A stretch of DNA of 57,935 nt from a virus, in IMG/VR virus record IMGVR_UViG_3300025872_000064, positions 1-57,935 of that record; one strand, given 5' to 3'. How positions within the stretch are numbered: the stretch's first letter is position 1; the number at the start of each line of letters is the position of its first letter. The notes beneath the pieces were generated by a model, which saw only the letters and a list, made by a program, of their open reading frames with translations, had not been told where the DNA came from and searched no databases. Made by a program: the position numbers and the translations under genes. Positions 54,491 to 57,935 of this stretch are shown here, piece by piece.

Positions 54491-54692
54491 GCACGAAGGT
54501 ATTCATCAGGTCGAAGCACCCGTCGAAGATGACGCGAACCATCTCGTTCGCCTCGGTCGAACTCATCTTCCGGTCGAACTTCCAGAGTTCGTCCTCGACG
54601 AAGTCGTCATTCTTCTTCAGGATCAGTCGAGCCTCCTTGGCCCCTATGATCAGGTGTACCTCGGATAGCATCGTTGTCTGGCCCTGTAGCAT
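54477..54692 (-). CDS. Hypothetical protein (71 aa)
   Basis: 71 residues; an alternative ATG at 54671 gives 64. Mixed beta/alpha (LSEVHLIIGAKEARLILKKN), Met-rich end. The start overlaps the GcrA-like gene by about 86 bases, so the true start may be the shorter one. No family recognised. Confidence 0.5.
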   Translation of the reverse strand: MLQGQTTMLSEVHLIIGAKEARLILKKNDDFVEDELWKFDRKMSSTEANEMVRVIFDGCFDLMNTFVHGSE

Positions 54693-55002
54693 TTTCCATT
54701 CTAACAGACCTGGCGGCCTCGAGACGGGCTTCCCGCTCCACCTGGGACCAGCCCGCGCGGATGCGGGCGCAGGCCATCCGTATCTCTTCCGGCGACGGCA
54801 GATAGAACTCCGGCTCCGGCCGGTCGGGGAGGCCGAGGGCGGCGGCGAACGCCAGCACCTCGTCGGACGTCATCCCCATCTCCTCGCAAATCTCGTCATG
54901 CGACGAGTCGCCGGCCCAGAGCCTGCGAAGCTTGCGCTTTTGGTTTGCCCGCTCCTCGGAGGCAGCCAGTTCAGCCGGGGTCATCCGGCGTCGAGATGTC
55001 AT
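54607..55002 (-). CDS. GcrA-like helix-turn-helix protein (paralog 2)
   Basis: 131 residues from ATG 55002 (ATGA overlap with the glycosyltransferase stop). KLRRLWAGDSSHDEICEEMG, then a recognition-helix-like LAFAAALGLPDRP, then LPSPEEIRMACARIRAGW. The pattern matches paralog 1 at 4184-4531 including the SPEEI-x4-CAxIRAxW motif. It is a likely transcription regulator; the shared C-terminal motif may bind RNA polymerase or another protein. Confidence 0.65.
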   Translation of the reverse strand: MTSRRRMTPAELAASEERANQKRKLRRLWAGDSSHDEICEEMGMTSDEVLAFAAALGLPDRPEPEFYLPSPEEIRMACARIRAGWSQVEREARLEAARSVRMENATGPDNDAIRGTPDHRGQGGSTDPEEE

Positions 55003-55853
55003 TTCCAGACAGCGATATACCTGGAGCCGGGATTGAGCCACATCTGCCAGCCTGCCCGCTGCATCAGCCTGTGATGCCCAACGTGCTCGCAGTCCTCGCC
55101 GCTGTAGCCTCCTGCCAGAAACGCTTCCGTCCAATATACCGCGAGGCCGCCGAAGGCCGAGTTCATCGGCAGCGGCGGCGAGCCGACGGGGGGGAGGAAC
55201 GAGGAGAACCATGTGAAGCCGATCTCGTTGCGGCGATCCCGCCACCAGTTCGGCCGCGCGGCCCAGGCGTCATAGTGGGCCACGCCCACATTCCCGTCCT
55301 CCTGCGGCATCCGAATCAGCGAATAGGAGGCCATGCCGCCAGGCGGGGTCGTCGAGCCGCTGGAACGCTTGTGGGCGAGCCAGGCGATGCTGTTGAAGAC
55401 ACCATCGACGCTGAACCCGTGCTCCGGGTCAAGGTCGATGACGATGGTGAACGCGGTGCCAGCGGCGTTCTGCTTCACCCACTCCAGGCACCTGTTGCGG
55501 CAGTGGGCCAGGCGGATCGTCCGCTCCGGCTCGAAGCCGCGGGAGTCGATGCCGCCGAGGGTGTCATGCTCGACCGTCAGCCACGGCAGGAGTTCCGCGG
55601 CCTTGTCCAAGCCGACGTTCGTCCCGTCCGTGGAGTCGTTCTCGTAGACGAACATCCGGCAGTCTTGGAAGCCACGCTGCACCTCGACCAAGAGGTCGAA
55701 CGTGTTCCCCATCGCCGGCATGGCGTTTCTGGCGATCGCCACGATCGTCGCCTTCAGGTCGGCGGCGATGGCGCGGCCCTCGGCCACCTTCGCCGCGTAG
55801 GCGTCGGCGTACTCCTGATCGACGCCCCACACATCTTCCGGTCGCTTAATCAT
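54999..55853 (-). CDS. Glycosyltransferase, GT-A type
   Basis: 284 residues. TIVAIARNAMPAMGNTF begins the fold, RMFVYENDSTDGT is the donor-binding region (ENDSxD), and FTIVIDLDPEHGFSVDG contains the DxD metal site. GGYSGEDCEHVGHHRLMQ near the end is an acidic acceptor-loop signature. It resembles cap- and mannosyltransferase-type enzymes (Cap59/Anp1-like). Coupled to the next transferase gene. Confidence 0.85.
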   Translation of the reverse strand: MIKRPEDVWGVDQEYADAYAAKVAEGRAIAADLKATIVAIARNAMPAMGNTFDLLVEVQRGFQDCRMFVYENDSTDGTNVGLDKAAELLPWLTVEHDTLGGIDSRGFEPERTIRLAHCRNRCLEWVKQNAAGTAFTIVIDLDPEHGFSVDGVFNSIAWLAHKRSSGSTTPPGGMASYSLIRMPQEDGNVGVAHYDAWAARPNWWRDRRNEIGFTWFSSFLPPVGSPPLPMNSAFGGLAVYWTEAFLAGGYSGEDCEHVGHHRLMQRAGWQMWLNPGSRYIAVWK

Positions 55854-56583
55854 TGTTTACCGTCCAGAGTTCAAAAGGCTGCACCACCGGCACCGACGAA
55901 TCGCACCAGACTTCGCCGCCGAGGGATCGAATCGACTCGCAGAGGCCGACGAGGCCGTTGCCGTTCATGCGGGCGCCTTGGCGGATGTACGCGGCGTCCA
56001 GGAGCACCACGCTCCCGACGCTGTCCAGGCGAAACGGGCCGTCCTGCCGGTAGCACTCGTGATATGGTGGCTTGTTGCCAAAGCGGACGCCGTCCTTTCT
56101 GTACCCCCAGGTGTCATAGAAGATCGGCGGGTCGAGCGTCAGTCGTTTCGGCGTGCGGATGCCGAGTTCCGGGTGCGCTGGGCAGTGCGACAGCCACGGC
56201 CAGCCGCCGGCGGCACCGATGGCCTCGGCCCCCAGGCAGTCGGCGTTGCCGAGAGCCACGGCGACGTCGGGGAGCGTGAACAGATCGCTCTCGTGCCAGA
56301 GAACGTGCGTGTCTGTGTCGCGGACGTAGTCCAGGATCGCGTCGCCGGCAGCCGAGAGCCGTGGCAGGCGGTCTTCCAGTTGCTCCTCCGGCTCGACGAG
56401 AATCTCGCACTCCACGCCGCAGTAGCCGGCCATCGCCGAGAGCATGTGCGGCGTCGCGTCCCGCCCCGGCCGGACGGTAAACATCCAGCGGTCGACGTTG
56501 ACCTTCTGAAACAGGTGCATCGCACGATCCGCGAGGTGCTTGCCCGCGTCCTGATACCACATCGAGATGCCGACGATGCTCAT
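55846..56583 (-). CDS. Glycosyltransferase-like protein
   Basis: 245 residues. VGISMWYQDAGKHLADRA, GYCGVECEILVEPEEQLEDRLPRL, and HVLWHESDLFTLPDVAVALG (ESD as metal site) match a GT-A-like enzyme related in layout to its neighbour. No typical DxD, so activity is probable but less sure. Starts ATAGGTC-free; the weak leader suggests coupling to the upstream small gene. Confidence 0.65.
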   Translation of the reverse strand: MSIVGISMWYQDAGKHLADRAMHLFQKVNVDRWMFTVRPGRDATPHMLSAMAGYCGVECEILVEPEEQLEDRLPRLSAAGDAILDYVRDTDTHVLWHESDLFTLPDVAVALGNADCLGAEAIGAAGGWPWLSHCPAHPELGIRTPKRLTLDPPIFYDTWGYRKDGVRFGNKPPYHECYRQDGPFRLDSVGSVVLLDAAYIRQGARMNGNGLVGLCESIRSLGGEVWCDSSVPVVQPFELWTVNND

Positions 56584-56586
56584 AGG

Positions 56587-56790
56587 TCAAATATCCAGCA
56601 TTTCCGAGGGAATCTTGGCTCGCAGCGTCTCGCACAACTTCCGCACGGCGTCAGACGAATCGCCGTGCTTGAGAATCGACCGGCAGTGCTGGTCGATGTC
56701 CCACAAGACCGTCAAGGCGTCGCGGCCGAGGCGGGCGGCGTCATATTCGCCTTGCTCGTCGGGGAGCGTGAATGTGAAGGTGGCTTTCAT
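56587..56790 (-). CDS. Hypothetical protein (67 aa)
   Basis: 67 residues. KATFTFTLPDEQGEYDAARLGRD then a helix with SDAVRKLCETLRAKIPSEML resembles a small phage protein found in several Gram-negative phages (TFTLPDE...), but I cannot name it. It is the first gene after the non-coding stretch at 56791-56936, which holds repeats and a promoter-like sequence. Confidence 0.6.
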   Translation of the reverse strand: MKATFTFTLPDEQGEYDAARLGRDALTVLWDIDQHCRSILKHGDSSDAVRKLCETLRAKIPSEMLDI

Positions 56791-56817
56791 GGCTTACGCC
56801 CGGCAGCGTTCTCGACA

Positions 56818-56891
56818 TTATCCAGCACGTTATCCAGCACCGCCGCGTGTCTCGCGGCCGAACGGCGCATCCCTGCGGCGTGTTATCCAGC
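56818..56891. repeat. Three TTATCCAGC direct repeats
   Basis: TTATCCAGC occurs at 56818-56826, 56830-56838 and 56883-56891, the first two 12 bases apart. Between the second and third lies GC-rich sequence. They could be binding sites for a regulator or replication protein, or remnants of attC-like half-sites (GTTATCC). Confidence 0.5.
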
Positions 56892-56902
56892 GGGACGGGC
56901 GT

Positions 56903-56920
56903 TTATACGGGTCTGTAGAA
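56903..56920 (-). promoter_or_regulatory. Promoter-like element downstream of the methyltransferase
   Basis: Minus strand: TTCTAC, 6 bases, GTATAA, with CTAC-to-TATA spacing like other copies of the box. It points to the 56587-56790 gene, with a leader of about 110 bases that includes the TTATCCAGC repeats. Confidence 0.4.
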
Positions 56921-56936
56921 ACACTGGTTCTCTCCA

Positions 56937-57773
56937 CTACGCCACGTCCATCGGCAACGCTTGTTGCGCCAGCCGTTTCCTGCTGATCTCGACGTATTCA
57001 GGGTTCACCTCGATCCCGATGAACCTCCGCCCCGTCTCACTCGCCATCATCGCCGTCGTGCCGCTGCCGCTGAATGGGTCGAGCACCACGTCGCCTGAGT
57101 TGCTCCAGCTCACGATATGGTCGCGGGCCAGCCGCTCAGGAAACTGTGCTGGATGAAACCTCTTGCGGCTGCTCGTCTCTGGTGCCACGTTCCAAACATT
57201 GAACCGTATTCCGTGCTCTGCCATCCGCTTCCCTTCATGTGATTTGCGGATCAGATCACCGCTCGGCAGGCGAATCGTTCCAGCCTTTCCGATTGCACCA
57301 GCGTAAACGTTCTTCCGATCCCGAATCGGGTTGAACGTCTTCGGCTTTCCTTTGCTGAAAACGAGCATGTATTCACTGCTCGGCCCGTATCGAACACGAA
57401 CCGACCCTACTCCAGTGAAGCACCCTTTGTTCCAGATCATCGTGTCGTGAAGTCGCAGGCCGATTCCCTTGAAATGCAGCGCCTGCGAAAAACTCGTCCC
57501 TGTCTCGTCGCCGTCTTTCGTCTCGTCGTTGACCACCCACACAATGACCCCGCCCGGCTTAAGCAGCCGCTTCAGATTCCACGCCACCCCGTAGAAATCC
57601 CACGAGTGGCCGCCGTAGGTGCGAAGGTCATCGTATGGCGGGCTCGTCACCACGAGGTCAATCGACTCGCTCGGCATCTGCCGCATCACTTCGCAGTTAT
57701 CCCCGCAAATGATTTGATCCAGCGGGAGAGAACCAGCCGATGCAACGGACGGCCCTGCTACGTCATGTGTCAT
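56937..57773 (-). CDS. DNA methyltransferase, beta-class (second copy)
   Basis: 278 residues from ATG 57773; AGAGGA lies 7 bases upstream. VVTSPPYDDLRTYG (catalytic TSPPY) comes before VVLDPFSGSGTTAMMA (SAM binding), again the beta-class order. Compared with the enzyme at 6412-7548 it lacks the Cys knuckle and is 100 residues shorter. The N-terminal ~15 residues are encoded by attC-like palindrome 5. The target sequence is not predictable by eye. It behaves as a gene cassette. Confidence 0.92.
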   Translation of the reverse strand: MTHDVAGPSVASAGSLPLDQIICGDNCEVMRQMPSESIDLVVTSPPYDDLRTYGGHSWDFYGVAWNLKRLLKPGGVIVWVVNDETKDGDETGTSFSQALHFKGIGLRLHDTMIWNKGCFTGVGSVRVRYGPSSEYMLVFSKGKPKTFNPIRDRKNVYAGAIGKAGTIRLPSGDLIRKSHEGKRMAEHGIRFNVWNVAPETSSRKRFHPAQFPERLARDHIVSWSNSGDVVLDPFSGSGTTAMMASETGRRFIGIEVNPEYVEISRKRLAQQALPMDVA

Positions 57774-57814
57774 GGTGAGTCCTCTGGTGGCCGCCGTTGA
57801 TCTTCCGTGTTCTC
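57728..57814. repeat. attC-like imperfect palindrome 5
   Basis: GAGAAC (57728-57733) pairs with GTTCTC (57809-57814). Inner arms CAACGGACGGC and GCCGCCGTTG pair with one extra base; the centre is a 35-base loop, longer than in the others. The left arm (AACCAGCCGATGCAACGGAC) closely matches the other four. The stop of the junction gene starts at the next base, 57815. Confidence 0.55.
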
Positions 57815-57935
57815 TCACTTCGTCCGTTCAATCAACGCCCGCAGCGTGGACACGACATTCGCCTCGCGCCTTTCATCATCGGCGTCTGCTTTGTCGCAAA
57901 GAGCAGCACACTCGCAAGTGAATATCGCTTCCTCA
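57815..57935 (-). CDS. Cys-rich 60-aa protein, C-terminal part (gene crosses the window junction)
   Basis: Continuation of the gene that starts at base 62: it enters at 57935 with REEAIFTCECAALC and ends NVVSTLRALIERTK, TGA at 57815-57817. Two more Cys clusters (CECAALC) strengthen the metal-binding reading. The exact frame match across the ends is unlikely to occur by chance in this length. Confidence 0.75.
   Translation of the reverse strand, partial: EEAIFTCECAALCDKADADDERREANVVSTLRALIERTK

Noticed and set aside
54945-56279. A 444-codon plus-strand open frame opposite the glycosyltransferases
   Set aside because: Antisense shadow of two well-supported minus-strand enzymes; composition is typical of reverse-frame translations.

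Overview
The window looks like the complete genome (about 58 kb, circular or circularly permuted, high GC) of a tailed, temperate siphovirus. The two ends join into one uninterrupted gene: the minus-strand frame starting at base 62 runs off base 1, re-enters at base 57935 and stops at 57815, giving a 60-residue Cys-containing protein with a good ribosome binding site. A tyrosine integrase at 17.1-18.0 kb argues for lysogeny. The host is probably a planctomycete or relative, but this is an inference from the style of the genome (CsrA, TatA, twin-arginine signals, integron-cassette-like palindromes, small GcrA-like helix-turn-helix proteins), not proof.

Layout, nearly all on the minus strand. 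From 56.9 kb through the origin to 1.1 kb, single small genes (a DNA methyltransferase, a Cys-rich protein, a membrane protein, a DUF551 protein and an unknown) are each followed by an attC-like imperfect palindrome, as in an integron cassette array. From 1.1 to 3.9 kb lies a sugar/glycan-modification block (HAD phosphatase, TylF-type methyltransferase, ATP-grasp ligase, DegT aminotransferase). From 3.9 to 16.8 kb are early/replication functions: VRR-NUC nuclease, small secreted proteins, DNA methyltransferase, TatA, a Tat-signal protein, CsrA, UvrD-like helicase, primase-polymerase, PD-(D/E)XK nuclease, SNF2-type helicase and a DNA-binding regulator. At 16.9-18.0 kb a divergent plus-strand pair ends in the integrase. 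From 18.0 to 29.3 kb are a LamG-type adhesin, nucleotide-metabolism enzymes (dNMP kinase, dCMP deaminase), a metallophosphoesterase, a small HExxH metalloprotease and tail-tip proteins. From 29.3 to 45.9 kb is a textbook HK97-type structural module read backwards: tape measure, frameshifted tail chaperone, tail tubes, tail completion, head-tail joining, connector, a glycosyltransferase, decoration protein, major capsid, prohead protease, portal, TerL and TerS.

From 46.3 to 51.4 kb fourteen small genes of unknown function lie on the plus strand. The first seven are separated by elaborate GC-rich RNA hairpins sharing a CAA/CGA internal loop, followed by a GTGGAAAC-type motif before the ribosome binding site. 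This block separates the HNH nuclease (51.4 kb) from TerS, its usual neighbour. From 51.4 to 54.3 kb, back on the minus strand, is a likely lysis region (papain-like cysteine peptidase, lipoprotein with DnaJ-type zinc motifs, small membrane proteins), followed at 54.3-56.8 kb by small genes, a GcrA-like protein and two glycosyltransferases.

The most unusual points are the cassette-like array in a phage, the repeated structured leader element of the plus-strand cluster, a recurrent promoter with a conserved GTAGSCTAC spacer box, and the TatA gene beside Tat-dependent products.
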